The notes beneath the pieces are model-generated. The model was not told where the DNA came from. It ran no database searches and saw only the letters and a program-made list of their open reading frames with translations. Both the position numbers and the translations under genes were made by a program. Positions 1-9,435 of a stretch of DNA of 27,941 nt are shown in pieces. The DNA is taken from positions 1 to 27,941 of the forward strand of contig CAXDTK010000031.1 in assembly GCA_963992225.1 (NCBI GenBank), given 5' to 3'. Source of the DNA: Pelomonas sp963992225. Lineage in GTDB: Bacteria; Pseudomonadota; Gammaproteobacteria; Burkholderiales; Burkholderiaceae_C. Each line of letters begins with the position of its first letter. Positions within the stretch are counted from its first letter, which is position 1.

Positions 1-24
1 GCGTCAGATGTGTATAAGAGACAG
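1..24 (+). other. Nextera sequencing adapter left in the assembly
   Basis: The first 24 bases match the inner part of the Illumina Nextera Read 1 oligonucleotide. Positions 6-24 are the complete 19-base Tn5 mosaic end (AGATGTGTATAAGAGACAG), and GCGTC at 1-5 is the adapter sequence that precedes it. This is library-preparation sequence, not genome; genomic DNA begins at 25. Confidence 0.97.
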
Positions 25-65
25 ATCCGGGAGCGCGGCCCGGGGCCGCCTTGAGTTGCCCGGAT
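25..65. repeat. Nested inverted repeat at the true contig end
   Basis: Two inverted repeats are nested directly after the adapter. The outer one is ATCCGGG (25-31) with CCCGGAT (59-65). The inner one is GCGGCC (35-40), loop CGG, GGCCGC (44-49). It could be a genuine intergenic hairpin that stopped the assembly, or a fold-back chimera made during library preparation. No gene is seen in 25-131. Confidence 0.5.
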
Positions 66-70
66 TGTCA

Positions 71-94
71 CCACGACCGTGGGGTTCGCGCCCC
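71..94 (-). terminator. Possible hairpin terminator after egtBD
   Basis: CCACG (71-75) pairs with CGTGG (78-82), or alternatively GGGG (81-84) pairs with CCCC (91-94). These lie about 40 bp beyond the stop codon of the leftward egtD gene. There is no T-run, so intrinsic termination is only a possibility. Confidence 0.25.
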
Positions 95-131
95 GCAGTG
101 GCCTGTCCCCTGTTCGGGTGCTAGCCGGGCC

Positions 132-1094
132 TCAAGCGCGCAGCCAGAGCAGCGCGAACCAGTGGTTGGGGTCGGTCCAGACCGCGCCGGGCCGGAAGCC
201 CGCGCGCGCCGCCATGGCCTGGAAGCCCTCCACCGTGTACTTGTGCGAATGCTCGGTGTGCAGCGTCTCGCCCTCGTGGAAGGCGTAGATCTCGCCGCCC
301 AGCTGCAGCGCCAGCGGCCGGCTTGCGCGCAGGTGCATCTCGATGCGGCGGTGGGCCGGGTTGTAGAACGCCAGGTGCTCGAAACCGTCGGCCGGGAACT
401 CGGCGCCCAGCTCGCGGCGGGCGCGCTCAAGCAGGTTGAGGTTGAAGGCGGCGGTGACGCCGGCAGCGTCGTTGTAGGCGGCATGCAGCGTGGCCTCGTC
501 CTTCACGAGGTCGATGCCGATCAGCAGGCCGCCGCCCTTGAGCTCGCCGGCGGCCAGGCGCAGGAAGGCGTCGGCCTCGGCAGGCGCGAAGTTGCCGATG
601 CTGGAGCCGGGGAAGAAGCCCACGCGGCAGCTGCCCGCGGGGCAGGGCGGCAGCGTGTGCGGGCGCGTGAAGTCGGCCACCAGCGGCTGGATGGCCAGGC
701 CCGGGTAGTCGGCCGCCAGGCCGTCGCAGGCGGCCAGCAGGTGGGGGCCGGAAATGTCCATCGGCACGAACTGCAGCGTCTGGCGCGGCAGCACGTCCAG
801 CAGCCGGCGCACCTTCAGCAGCGCACCGGCGCCGTACTCCACCAGCTGCACGCGCTCGCCGATCTGCGCGGCCATGTCGGCGGCATGGGCCTGCAGCAGC
901 GCCAGCTCGGTGCGCGTGGGGTAGTACTCGGGCAGCTCGCAGATGCGCTCGAACAGCCGCGAGCCGATCTCGTCGTAGAAGTACTTGGGCGAGATGGCCT
1001 TGGGCGCGCGCGACAGCGCGGCATGCAGGTCGTCCGCGAACTGCTGGGTGTCGGCCGAGGCCCGCGGCTGGCGCCATTCGATGGACGGTTTCAT
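132..1094 (-). CDS. egtD: L-histidine N-alpha-methyltransferase (hercynine-forming)
   Basis: A 320-residue SAM-dependent methyltransferase that should trimethylate L-histidine to hercynine, the first step of ergothioneine synthesis. The length is normal for EgtD. Family features seen are the N-terminal KAISPKYFYDEIGSRLFE segment, the nucleotide-binding loop VEYGAGALLKVRRLL, the GFFPGSSIGNF strand-loop typical of the EgtD/DUF2260 fold, and a C-terminal HSHKYT...WTDPNHWFALLWL segment. The ATG at 1094 is chosen because it overlaps the egtB stop by four bases (ATGA), implying translational coupling; the frame stays open further upstream, but that part lies inside egtB. The egtB partner makes the assignment firm. 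No egtA, egtC or egtE is present, but the contig ends 107 bp downstream, so the operon could continue beyond it. Confidence 0.94.
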   Translation of the reverse strand: MKPSIEWRQPRASADTQQFADDLHAALSRAPKAISPKYFYDEIGSRLFERICELPEYYPTRTELALLQAHAADMAAQIGERVQLVEYGAGALLKVRRLLDVLPRQTLQFVPMDISGPHLLAACDGLAADYPGLAIQPLVADFTRPHTLPPCPAGSCRVGFFPGSSIGNFAPAEADAFLRLAAGELKGGGLLIGIDLVKDEATLHAAYNDAAGVTAAFNLNLLERARRELGAEFPADGFEHLAFYNPAHRRIEMHLRASRPLALQLGGEIYAFHEGETLHTEHSHKYTVEGFQAMAARAGFRPGAVWTDPNHWFALLWLRA

Positions 1095-2245
1095 CTTGCG
1101 AGCCTCACTCCACTGAACTGCCAGCGCGCGGCCGGCGGAAAGAAATTGCGATAGCTGCGGCGCGCATGGCCGGGCGGCGTGGCCAGGCTGCCGCCGCGCA
1201 GCACCTGCTGGCCCACCATGAACTTGCCGTTGTACTCGCCCACCGCGCCGGCCGCCGGCTTGAAGCCGGGGTAGGGGGCGTAGCTGGAGCGGGTCCATTG
1301 CCAGGCCTGGTCGTCGGCCTGCGCGAAGCCGGGCAGGCCCGCCGCCGCTTCCCATTCGAACTCGGTCGGCAGCCGCGCGCCGGCCCATTCGGCATAGGCG
1401 CAGGCCTCGTAGAAGCTCAGCTGCATGACCGGCGCCTGCGGGTCTGGCGGCTGCGGGCCGTGCAGACCGAACACGCGGCCGTCGTCCAGCCAGTAGGCCG
1501 GGCGCTGCCAGCCCTGCGCCTGCACGGCGGCCCAGCCGTCGGACAGCCACAGCAACGGCTCGCGGTAGCCGCCGGCGGCGATGAAGTCGGCGTATTCCCC
1601 GCAGGTCACCAGCCGGTTGCTGATCTCGAACGGCGCCAGCAGCACGGCGTGGCGCGGACCTTCGTTGTCGAACGCGAAGCCGCCGCCGTCATGGCCGATG
1701 TCGACGATGCCGCCCGCGTGGCCCAGCCAGCCCTGCGCCGGCGGCCTGGCGGGCACCGGCGGGGCGGCGTCGTAGGCGGGCAGCAGCGGGTTGCAGGAGA
1801 AGGCATGCAGGATGTCGGTCAGCAGCAGCTCCTGGTGCTGCTGCTCATGGTGGCAGCCCAGCTCGATCAGCCGGCGGGCGTCTTCGGTGGCGTGCGGCAG
1901 CAGGTCGGCCAGCGCGGCGTCGACATGGGCCCGGTAGGCCTTGATCTCGGCCAGCGCGGGCCGGCTCAGCAGGCCGCGTTGCGGGCGCGCGTGGCGGGGG
2001 CCCAGGCTCTCGTAGTAGGAATTGAACAGCCGCGGCCAGCGTTCATCGAACAGCGCGTAGCCGCGCAGCTGCGGCGCCAGCACCAGCGTCTCGAAGAACC
2101 AGGTGGTGTGCGCCAGATGCCATTTGGCGGGGCTGGCATCGGGCATGGACTGCAGCTGCGCGTCCTCGTCCGACAGCGGGGCGGCCAGGGCCAACGAACG
2201 GGCGCGGGTGGCGCGGAGCAGGTCCGGCAACGGGGCTATCGACAT
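1091..2245 (-). CDS. egtB: Ergothioneine biosynthesis protein EgtB (iron-dependent sulfoxide synthase)
   Basis: A 384-residue non-heme iron enzyme that joins hercynine to a thiol donor (gamma-glutamylcysteine or cysteine) using O2. The N-terminal DinB_2 domain supplies the iron ligands: H43 in KWHLAHTTWFFE and the HEQQHQE pair (HxxxHxE). The C-terminal half is a formylglycine-generating-enzyme/sulfatase-modifying fold, with LPTEFEWEAAAG and a terminal SYRNFFPPAARWQFSGVRLAR. Either the ATG at 2245 or a TTG six codons upstream (2263) could start the gene; the ATG is preferred, but neither has a clear Shine-Dalgarno sequence. It overlaps egtD by 4 bp. Which thiol donor it uses cannot be read from the sequence. 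Confidence 0.94.
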   Translation of the reverse strand: MSIAPLPDLLRATRARSLALAAPLSDEDAQLQSMPDASPAKWHLAHTTWFFETLVLAPQLRGYALFDERWPRLFNSYYESLGPRHARPQRGLLSRPALAEIKAYRAHVDAALADLLPHATEDARRLIELGCHHEQQHQELLLTDILHAFSCNPLLPAYDAAPPVPARPPAQGWLGHAGGIVDIGHDGGGFAFDNEGPRHAVLLAPFEISNRLVTCGEYADFIAAGGYREPLLWLSDGWAAVQAQGWQRPAYWLDDGRVFGLHGPQPPDPQAPVMQLSFYEACAYAEWAGARLPTEFEWEAAAGLPGFAQADDQAWQWTRSSYAPYPGFKPAAGAVGEYNGKFMVGQQVLRGGSLATPPGHARRSYRNFFPPAARWQFSGVRLAR

Positions 2246-2348
2246 GGGCACACCGTAGCGCAATCTGTTGCCAACGGTATGTCAGTGCAGAACGCCCCGG
2301 CTGTAGGACGGTGACCCCTGGGCGGGGGACAGCTACGCCGGCCAGCGG

Positions 2349-2741
2349 TCAGCGCCTGGTGGTCGCCAGGGCGGCCAGCGGCCAGGCGACGAGCAGGCCC
2401 AGCGCGATGCCCACGGCGTCGGCCAGGAGGTCAGCCAGGTCGGCCTCGCGTGGGGGCAGGTAGCTCTGCGCGATCTCGATGCCGCCGCCGTAGGCCAGCA
2501 GCGCCAGCACCAGCCACAGCCATTGGCGCGGCCGTGACGCGAACGCCCACACGCCGACGAAGGCCAGCACGGCGAAGGCCAGCGCATGGTTGGCCTTGTC
2601 CCAGCCGGTGTCTGCGGTCTTGGGCGGCACGGGCGACAGGGCCAGCCAGCAGATGGTGAGGATGAGCAGCAGCAGCAACGCGCGCCAGAGGCGGCGCCGG
2701 GCCAGGAGGTTCGACAGGAGCTGGGGCATGGCGCGAGGCAT
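2349..2741 (-). CDS. VanZ-like family membrane protein
   Basis: A small (about 130 residues) integral membrane protein with about four predicted hydrophobic helices: LWRALLLLLILTICWLAL, ALAFAVLAFVGVWAFA, WLWLVLALLAYGGGIEIAQ and DAVGIALGLLVAWPLAAL. The signature is VanZ-like: an SPVPP turn after helix 1, a WDKANHALAFAVLAF segment, then an E-I-A-Q helix followed by the acidic READLADLLADAVG. The biochemical function of most VanZ-like proteins is unknown; the family is named after a teicoplanin-resistance accessory protein. Starts at GTG 2753, ATG 2741 or ATG 2729 are all possible and none has a convincing ribosome-binding site. It lies upstream of egtB on the same strand with a 103-bp gap, so co-transcription is possible without implying shared function. 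Confidence 0.8.
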   Translation of the reverse strand: MPRAMPQLLSNLLARRRLWRALLLLLILTICWLALSPVPPKTADTGWDKANHALAFAVLAFVGVWAFASRPRQWLWLVLALLAYGGGIEIAQSYLPPREADLADLLADAVGIALGLLVAWPLAALATTRR

Positions 2742-2876
2742 TGTGGCCGGCACGCATGTCAGCGCCGCGGCGCATTGAAGCCGTCATCGGGGACGGCCGC
2801 GCCTTGCCAACCGGCCGCGGCGACTTATGGGAAACCCTGGCTGACCCGCCGTGCCGCCGTGGCACCCCTACAGTTG

Positions 2877-2898
2877 CCCTGACAACGACGTCAGGGAG
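2877..2898 (+). promoter_or_regulatory. Hairpin overlapping the ribosome-binding site of the 2904 gene
   Basis: CCCTGAC (2877-2883), loop AACGAC, GTCAGGG (2890-2896) forms a perfect 7-bp stem. Its 3' arm includes the first bases of the AGGGAG Shine-Dalgarno sequence (2893-2898) of the gene starting at 2904. In RNA this could partly hide the site; function is inference. The rest of 2754-2876 shows no gene and no strong promoter. Confidence 0.4.
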
Positions 2899-2903
2899 AA
2901 CTC

Positions 2904-3287
2904 ATGGACAACAGCCAATTTCTGCCACTGCTGGGTGGCATTCTGATCGGCGGCCTGCTGGCTGCGGCAGCGGTGTACGCCTGGCTGTCGGGCCGTCTGA
3001 AGCTGGAGCAGCAGCGCCTGCAGCAGGGCGACCAGGCGCGGCAGCTGGCCGCTCAGCAGCTCACGCAGGCGCGCAAGCAGATCGAGCAGCTGCAGCGCGA
3101 GAACCATGAACTGCGCCTGGCCGTGCGGCCCACGCCGCGGCCCGCGCCGCCACCCATGGTCGAGCCGGCGGTGGACGCCGCCGAGGCCGCGCGCCGCTAT
3201 GCCGAGTCCAAGTTGAAGCCGCCCGCACCGGCCGAGGAGCCGCAGGCCTTCAAGGACACGGTGGTGCTGCGCCGCGGCCGCGAATGA
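2904..3287 (+). CDS. Small membrane-anchored coiled-coil protein, function unknown
   Basis: A 127-residue protein not recognised as a named family. Residues 8-29 (LLGGILIGGLLAAAAVYAWL) form one transmembrane helix with a short N-terminus. Residues about 30-75 are rich in Gln, Leu, Arg and Glu (RLKLEQQRLQQGDQARQ, then LTQARKQIEQLQRENHEL) with heptad spacing, so a coiled coil is likely. A proline-rich stretch (RPTPRPAPPP) and a charged C-terminal tail follow. Such single-pass coiled-coil proteins often sit on the cell envelope or act as scaffolds. The start is supported by an AGGGAGAA Shine-Dalgarno sequence 6-8 bases upstream. It stands alone: the neighbour on the left is on the other strand, and two hairpins separate it from the operon at 3406. 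Confidence 0.75.
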   Translation: MDNSQFLPLLGGILIGGLLAAAAVYAWLSGRLKLEQQRLQQGDQARQLAAQQLTQARKQIEQLQRENHELRLAVRPTPRPAPPPMVEPAVDAAEAARRYAESKLKPPAPAEEPQAFKDTVVLRRGRE

Positions 3288-3288
3288 G

Positions 3289-3325
3289 CTTGTCACTGCC
3301 GGGACAAGAAAGCGCCGCGGGCGCT
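3289..3325 (+). terminator. Tandem hairpins between the small membrane protein gene and the beta-oxidation operon
   Basis: Immediately after the stop codon (TGA 3285-3287), CTTGTC (3289-3294) pairs with GACAAG (3303-3308). AGCGCC (3311-3316), loop GCG, GGCGCT (3320-3325) forms a second perfect stem. There is no T-run, so this is a plausible but unproven transcription stop that would insulate the next operon. Confidence 0.4.
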
Positions 3326-3328
3326 GCC

Positions 3329-3358
3329 TAGAATCGAACGGTCGTTCTATTTCCGGGC
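3329..3358 (+). promoter_or_regulatory. Promoter -10 element and TetR-type operator of the beta-oxidation operon
   Basis: TAGAAT at 3329-3334 resembles a -10 box. One base later comes the inverted repeat GAACG-GT-CGTTC (3336-3347), of the size and symmetry of operators used by TetR-family repressors of fatty-acid and aromatic acyl-CoA catabolism in Burkholderiales. The stretch 3337-3358 recurs at 10711-10731 with one base deleted and two T-to-C changes, ahead of the RpiB-like gene. Which regulator binds is unknown; no regulator gene lies nearby. A matching -35 is not obvious. Confidence 0.5.
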
Positions 3359-3405
3359 CGGCTGCAGGAGACGCGGCGCAGGCCCGTCAACCCGAGGTCG
3401 TGCCC

Positions 3406-5499
<2,094 letters not shown>

Positions 5500-5530
5500 A
5501 CGCCTTCGCCGACCGAACAAGGATCAAGAC

Positions 5531-6706
5531 ATGAGCAACGCACTGATCGTCTCCACCGCCCGCACCCCGCTGACCAAGAGCTGGAAGGGCGCGTTCAACA
5601 TGACCCATGGCGCCACGCTGGGCGGCCATGCCGTCAAGGCCGCCGTCGAGCGCGCCGGCATCGAGGCCGGCGCCATCGAGGACGTGCTGATGGGCTGCGC
5701 CAACCCCGAGGGCGCCACCGGCGCCAACATTGCCCGCCAGATCGCGCTGAAGGCCGGCCTGCCGGTGTCGGTGAGCGGCGTCACCATCAACCGTTTCTGC
5801 TCCAGCGGCCTGCAGACCATCGCCATGGCGGCCCAGCGCATCATCGCGGGCGAGGGCGATGTCTACATCGCCGGCGGCGTGGAGAGCATCTCCTGCGTGC
5901 AGCAGGAGATGAACAAGCACATGCTGGCCGACCCGTCCCTCCTGAAGATCAAGCCCGAGATCTACTGGAGCATGTTGCAGACCGCCGAGAACGTGGCCAA
6001 GCGCTACAACATCTCGCGCGAGCGCATGGACCAGTACGGCGCTGCCAGCCAGCAGAAGGCCTGCGCCGCCCAGGCTGCCGGCCTGTTCAACGACGAGATG
6101 ATCTCGGTGACGACCACCATGGGCGTGGCCGACAAGGTCATGGGCCTGATGAGCAAGGAAGTCACCGTGTCGGCCGACGAAGGCCTGCGCGAGGGCACGA
6201 CCTACGAGGGCATCAAGGACCTGCGCACCGCACTGCCCGGCGGCGTCATCAGCGCCGGCAATGCCAGCCAGTTCAGCGACGGCGCCGGCGCCTGCGCGCT
6301 GGTCAGCGAGCAGTACGCGTCCGCGCACAACCTCAAGCCCATCGGCCGTTTCCTGGGCTTCGCCGTGGCCGGCTGCGAGCCCGATGAAATGGGCATCGGC
6401 CCGGTCTTCGCCGTGCCCAAGGTGTTGAAGAAGCTGGGCCTGACGGTGGCCGACATCGACCTGTGGGAGCTGAACGAAGCCTTCGCCGTGCAGGTGCTGT
6501 ACTGCGCCGACACGCTGGGCATCCCGATGGACCGCCTCAACGTCAACGGCGGCGCCATCGCCGTGGGCCACCCCTACGGCGTGTCGGGCCAGCGCCTGAC
6601 CGGCCATGCCCTCATCGAAGGCAAGCGCCGCGGCGCCAAGCGGGTGTGCGTGACCATGTGCATCGGCGGCGGCATGGGCGCGGCCGGCGTGTTCGAGGTG
6701 CTCTGA
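5531..6706 (+). CDS. Acetyl-CoA C-acyltransferase (thiolase)
   Basis: A 391-residue thiolase that should cleave 3-ketoacyl-CoA with CoA to give acetyl-CoA and a shortened acyl-CoA, the last step after the enzyme encoded upstream. The catalytic triad is complete: nucleophile C90 in NRFCSSGLQ, H347 in GGAIAVGHPYGVSGQRL and the proton-shuttling C377 in CIGGGMGAAG. NEAFA also matches the family. The ATG at 5531 is preceded by AAGGA at 5518-5522. The FadA/degradative type is favoured over the biosynthetic type because of its partner at 3406, but substrate chain length cannot be told from sequence. Only 5 bp separate it from the next gene. Confidence 0.93.
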   Translation: MSNALIVSTARTPLTKSWKGAFNMTHGATLGGHAVKAAVERAGIEAGAIEDVLMGCANPEGATGANIARQIALKAGLPVSVSGVTINRFCSSGLQTIAMAAQRIIAGEGDVYIAGGVESISCVQQEMNKHMLADPSLLKIKPEIYWSMLQTAENVAKRYNISRERMDQYGAASQQKACAAQAAGLFNDEMISVTTTMGVADKVMGLMSKEVTVSADEGLREGTTYEGIKDLRTALPGGVISAGNASQFSDGAGACALVSEQYASAHNLKPIGRFLGFAVAGCEPDEMGIGPVFAVPKVLKKLGLTVADIDLWELNEAFAVQVLYCADTLGIPMDRLNVNGGAIAVGHPYGVSGQRLTGHALIEGKRRGAKRVCVTMCIGGGMGAAGVFEVL

Positions 6707-6711
6707 CCGCC

Positions 6712-7137
6712 ATGGCCGTCCCGCCGGAGGCCTTCCTGCAGATGGGCCGCGAGGTCCTGGCCCAGCAGTCCTTCAGCCGGCTGCTGGGCACCGAGCTCGC
6801 GGCGCTGGCGCCGGGCCAGGTCGAGCTGCAGCTGCCGCTGCGCGACGACCTGCTGCAGCAGAACGGCTTTGCGCATGGCGGGGTCGTCAGCTACCTGGCC
6901 GACAACGCGCTGACCTATGCCGGCGGCACCGCGATGCAGGTGCCGGTGCTGACCTCGGAGTTCAAGATCAACTACGTGCGCCCGGCGGTGGGCGAGCGGC
7001 TGATCGCGCGCGCCGAGGCCCAGGCGGTCAGCAAGACGCAGGCGGTGTGCCGCTGCGAGGTCTATGCGGTCAAGGACGGGACCGAGAAGCTCTGCGCGCT
7101 GGCGCAGGGCACCATCGTCCGCCTGTCCCAGGACTGA
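6712..7137 (+). CDS. PaaI-family hotdog thioesterase (first of three)
   Basis: A 141-residue hotdog-fold protein expected to hydrolyse acyl-CoA to free acid and CoA. The segment NGFAHGGVVSYLADNALTYA is the PaaI-type HGG motif followed by the central helix with its acidic residue. The strand VLTSEFKINYVRPAVGERLIARAE and the closing AQGTIVRL are typical of the family. It starts 5 bp after the thiolase stop, so it is almost certainly co-translated. In phenylacetate catabolism PaaI rescues CoA from dead-end thioesters; a similar house-cleaning role is inferred here. It differs clearly from the next two thioesterases and is not a recent duplicate. Confidence 0.88.
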   Translation: MAVPPEAFLQMGREVLAQQSFSRLLGTELAALAPGQVELQLPLRDDLLQQNGFAHGGVVSYLADNALTYAGGTAMQVPVLTSEFKINYVRPAVGERLIARAEAQAVSKTQAVCRCEVYAVKDGTEKLCALAQGTIVRLSQD

Positions 7138-7138
7138 C

Positions 7139-7564
7139 ATGCAAGCCGACCTCGACACGCTGCGCGGCTTCTTCCGCTCCGCGCCCTTCATGGCCGACCT
7201 GGGCGTGGAGCCCACCGCCGTCCAACCCGGCCGCGTGACCACTGAACTGGTGATCGCGCCCCGCCACCGCCAGCACACCGGCGTCGTGCACGCGGGCGTC
7301 ATCGCGGCGCTGGCCGACCACACCATGGGTGCGGCGGCGCAGACCATGGCGCTGCAAGGCCGGTGGGTGCTGACGGCCGAATTCAAGACCAGCCTGCTGC
7401 GCGGCGCCAGCGGCGAGCGGCTGGTGTGCGAGGCCTGGGTGATCAAGCCCGGCCGACAAGTCTCCTTCACCGAGGCCGAGGTGTACGCGCTGGCCGGCGG
7501 CGAGCGCAGGCTCGTGGCCAAGGCCAGCGGCACCATGGCCGTGACCCAAACGGATCAGCCGTAA
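7139..7564 (+). CDS. PaaI-family hotdog thioesterase (second of three)
   Basis: A 141-residue hotdog-fold protein with motif TGVVHAGVIAALADHTMGAAA. A histidine-alanine-glycine replaces the usual HGG, and the catalytic-helix acid is the Asp of ALADHT. The pattern VLTAEFKTSLLRGASGERLVCEAWV and the end KASGTMAV fit PaaI-type enzymes. ATG 7139 lies one base after the previous stop codon, and its own stop directly abuts the next ATG, so translation is tightly coupled on both sides. Substrate is unknown. The HAG variant suggests a preference different from its neighbour, but that is inference. Confidence 0.87.
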   Translation: MQADLDTLRGFFRSAPFMADLGVEPTAVQPGRVTTELVIAPRHRQHTGVVHAGVIAALADHTMGAAAQTMALQGRWVLTAEFKTSLLRGASGERLVCEAWVIKPGRQVSFTEAEVYALAGGERRLVAKASGTMAVTQTDQP

Positions 7565-9370
7565 ATGCGCGAGACCCTGGACTTCCTGCTGTTCGACTGG
7601 CTCAAGGCCGGCGACCTGACCGCCCGTGAGCGCTTCGCCGAGCATTCGACCGAAACCTTCGCCGCGGTGCTGGACACCTGCGAGCGCATCGCCCGCGACA
7701 AGTTCGCGCCCTTCAACCGCCTGGCCGACACGCAGGAGCCGCACTTCGATGGCGAGCGTGTGCACCTGCCGCAGGCCACGCATGACGCGACCCGGGCCTA
7801 TGCCGAATCCGGCATGCTGGCGGCGGCGCAGGACTACGAGTTCGGCGGCATGCAGCTGCCCTGCGTCATCGAGATGGCGGGCAACGCCTTCTTCAGCAAG
7901 GCCAGCGTGGCGATGGGCGGCTACGCGATGCTGACCTCGGGCAATGCCAGCCTGCTGATGGCGCATGGCACGCCCACGCAGCGCGAGGTGTTCGCCAAGA
8001 ACGAGTTCGCAGGCCGCTGGTTCGGCACCATGTGCCTGTCCGAGCCGCAGGCCGGCTCGTCGCTGTCCGACGTGGCCACGCGCGCCGAGCTGGACGACGA
8101 GGCCGACCCGTTGGGCGCGCGCTACCGGCTCACCGGCAACAAGATGTGGATCTCGGGCGGCGAGCACGAGATCACCGAGAACATCGTGCATCTGGTGCTG
8201 GCCAAGATCCCGGGGCCGGACGGCAAGCTCACCCCCGGCACGCGCGGCATCTCGCTGTTCATCGTGCCCAAGCATCTCGTCGATGTGCAGGCCCGGCTGA
8301 CCGGCGAGCGCAACGACGTGGCGCTGGCCGGCCTGAACCACAAGCTGGGCTACCGCGGCACCACCAACTGCCTGCTGAACTTCGGCGAGGGCCGGTTCAC
8401 GCCGGGCGGCCGCAAGGGCGCCGTGGGCTACCTCGTCGGCAAGCCCGGCGACGGCCTGCGCGCCATGTTCCACATGATGAACGAGGCCCGCATCGGCGTC
8501 GGTCTTGGTGCGGTGATGCTGGGTTACGCGGGCTACGAGGCGAGCCTCGACTACGCCAAGCAGCGCCCGCAGGGCCGGCCCATGGGCCCGTCCGGCAAGG
8601 ACGCCTCCCAGCCCCAGCGGCCCATCATCGAGCATGCCGACGTGCGCCGCATGCTGCTCGCACAGAAGAGTTATGTCGAAGGCGGCCTGGCGCTGGAGCT
8701 GTATTGCGCGCGGCTCGTCGACGAGCTGCACACCGGCACCGACGCCGACCGCGTGGCCGAGGCGCAGGCTGTGCTGGACGTGCTCATCCCCATCGCCAAG
8801 AGCTGGCCCAGCGAGTGGTGCCTGGAGGCCAACTCGCTGGCCATCCAGGTGCTGGGCGGCTACGGCTACACGCGCGACTTCCCGGTGGAACAGTACTGGC
8901 GCGACCAGCGCCTGAACATGATCCACGAGGGCACGCACGGCATCCAGGCGCTGGACCTGCTGGGCCGCAAGGTGGTGATGAACGGCGGCGCCTCGCTGGC
9001 CGCGCTGGCCGCGCGCGTGCAGGCCACCATCCAGCGCGCCATGCAGACCGACTGGGCGCCGCAGGCCAACCAGCTGGCCGCGGCTCTGGCCCAGGTGGGC
9101 GGCGCGACGAAGAAGGCGTGGAGCACCGGCGAACCGGAAGAAGCGCTGGCCAACGCCGTGCCCTACCTGCAGGCCTTCGGCCACACCGTGCTGGCCTGGC
9201 TGTGGCTGGACGTGGCGTTGAGCGTGGCGGGCGACAGCGACTTTGCAAACGGCAAACGCGCCGCAGCGCGCTACTTCTTCGCCTACGAGCTGCCCAAGAT
9301 TGCCGCCTGGCTGGACGTGGTGGCCCGCCGCGAGCCGCTGTGCCGCGACATCAAGACCGAATACTTTTAA
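7565..9370 (+). CDS. Long-form acyl-CoA dehydrogenase (DmdC/FadE-like)
   Basis: A 601-residue FAD enzyme that should introduce the trans-2 double bond into an acyl-CoA, feeding the hydratase at 3406. It is longer than classical ~380-residue acyl-CoA dehydrogenases and resembles the ~600-residue group that includes 3-methylmercaptopropionyl-CoA dehydrogenase DmdC. FAD/substrate motifs seen are MCLSEPQAGSSLSDVATRA and GNKMWISGGEHEITENIVH. The probable catalytic base is E455 in NMIHEGTHGIQALDLLGRK. A C-terminal helical extension follows (about 470-601). The ATG directly abuts the preceding stop with no spacer. DmdC-like paralogues are common and act on varied substrates, so methylmercaptopropionate use should not be assumed; no dmdA, dmdB or dmdD is present. 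Confidence 0.9.
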   Translation: MRETLDFLLFDWLKAGDLTARERFAEHSTETFAAVLDTCERIARDKFAPFNRLADTQEPHFDGERVHLPQATHDATRAYAESGMLAAAQDYEFGGMQLPCVIEMAGNAFFSKASVAMGGYAMLTSGNASLLMAHGTPTQREVFAKNEFAGRWFGTMCLSEPQAGSSLSDVATRAELDDEADPLGARYRLTGNKMWISGGEHEITENIVHLVLAKIPGPDGKLTPGTRGISLFIVPKHLVDVQARLTGERNDVALAGLNHKLGYRGTTNCLLNFGEGRFTPGGRKGAVGYLVGKPGDGLRAMFHMMNEARIGVGLGAVMLGYAGYEASLDYAKQRPQGRPMGPSGKDASQPQRPIIEHADVRRMLLAQKSYVEGGLALELYCARLVDELHTGTDADRVAEAQAVLDVLIPIAKSWPSEWCLEANSLAIQVLGGYGYTRDFPVEQYWRDQRLNMIHEGTHGIQALDLLGRKVVMNGGASLAALAARVQATIQRAMQTDWAPQANQLAAALAQVGGATKKAWSTGEPEEALANAVPYLQAFGHTVLAWLWLDVALSVAGDSDFANGKRAAARYFFAYELPKIAAWLDVVARREPLCRDIKTEYF

Positions 9371-9435
9371 GACCTTGCGGGCCAGACCGCTCGCATCGCG
9401 AGTGCTCTGACCCCAACCGAATAAGGAGACAAGCC

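Noticed and set aside
2246..2348. Possible terminator or promoter between the VanZ-like gene and egtB
   Set aside because: A CCCC...GGGGG pairing near 2313-2328 is short and imperfect, has no T-run, and there is no clear -35/-10.
7565..9370. Methylmercaptopropionate (DMSP) catabolism suggested by the DmdC-like dehydrogenase
   Set aside because: No dmdA, dmdB or dmdD is present, and DmdC-like paralogues with other substrates are widespread in proteobacteria.
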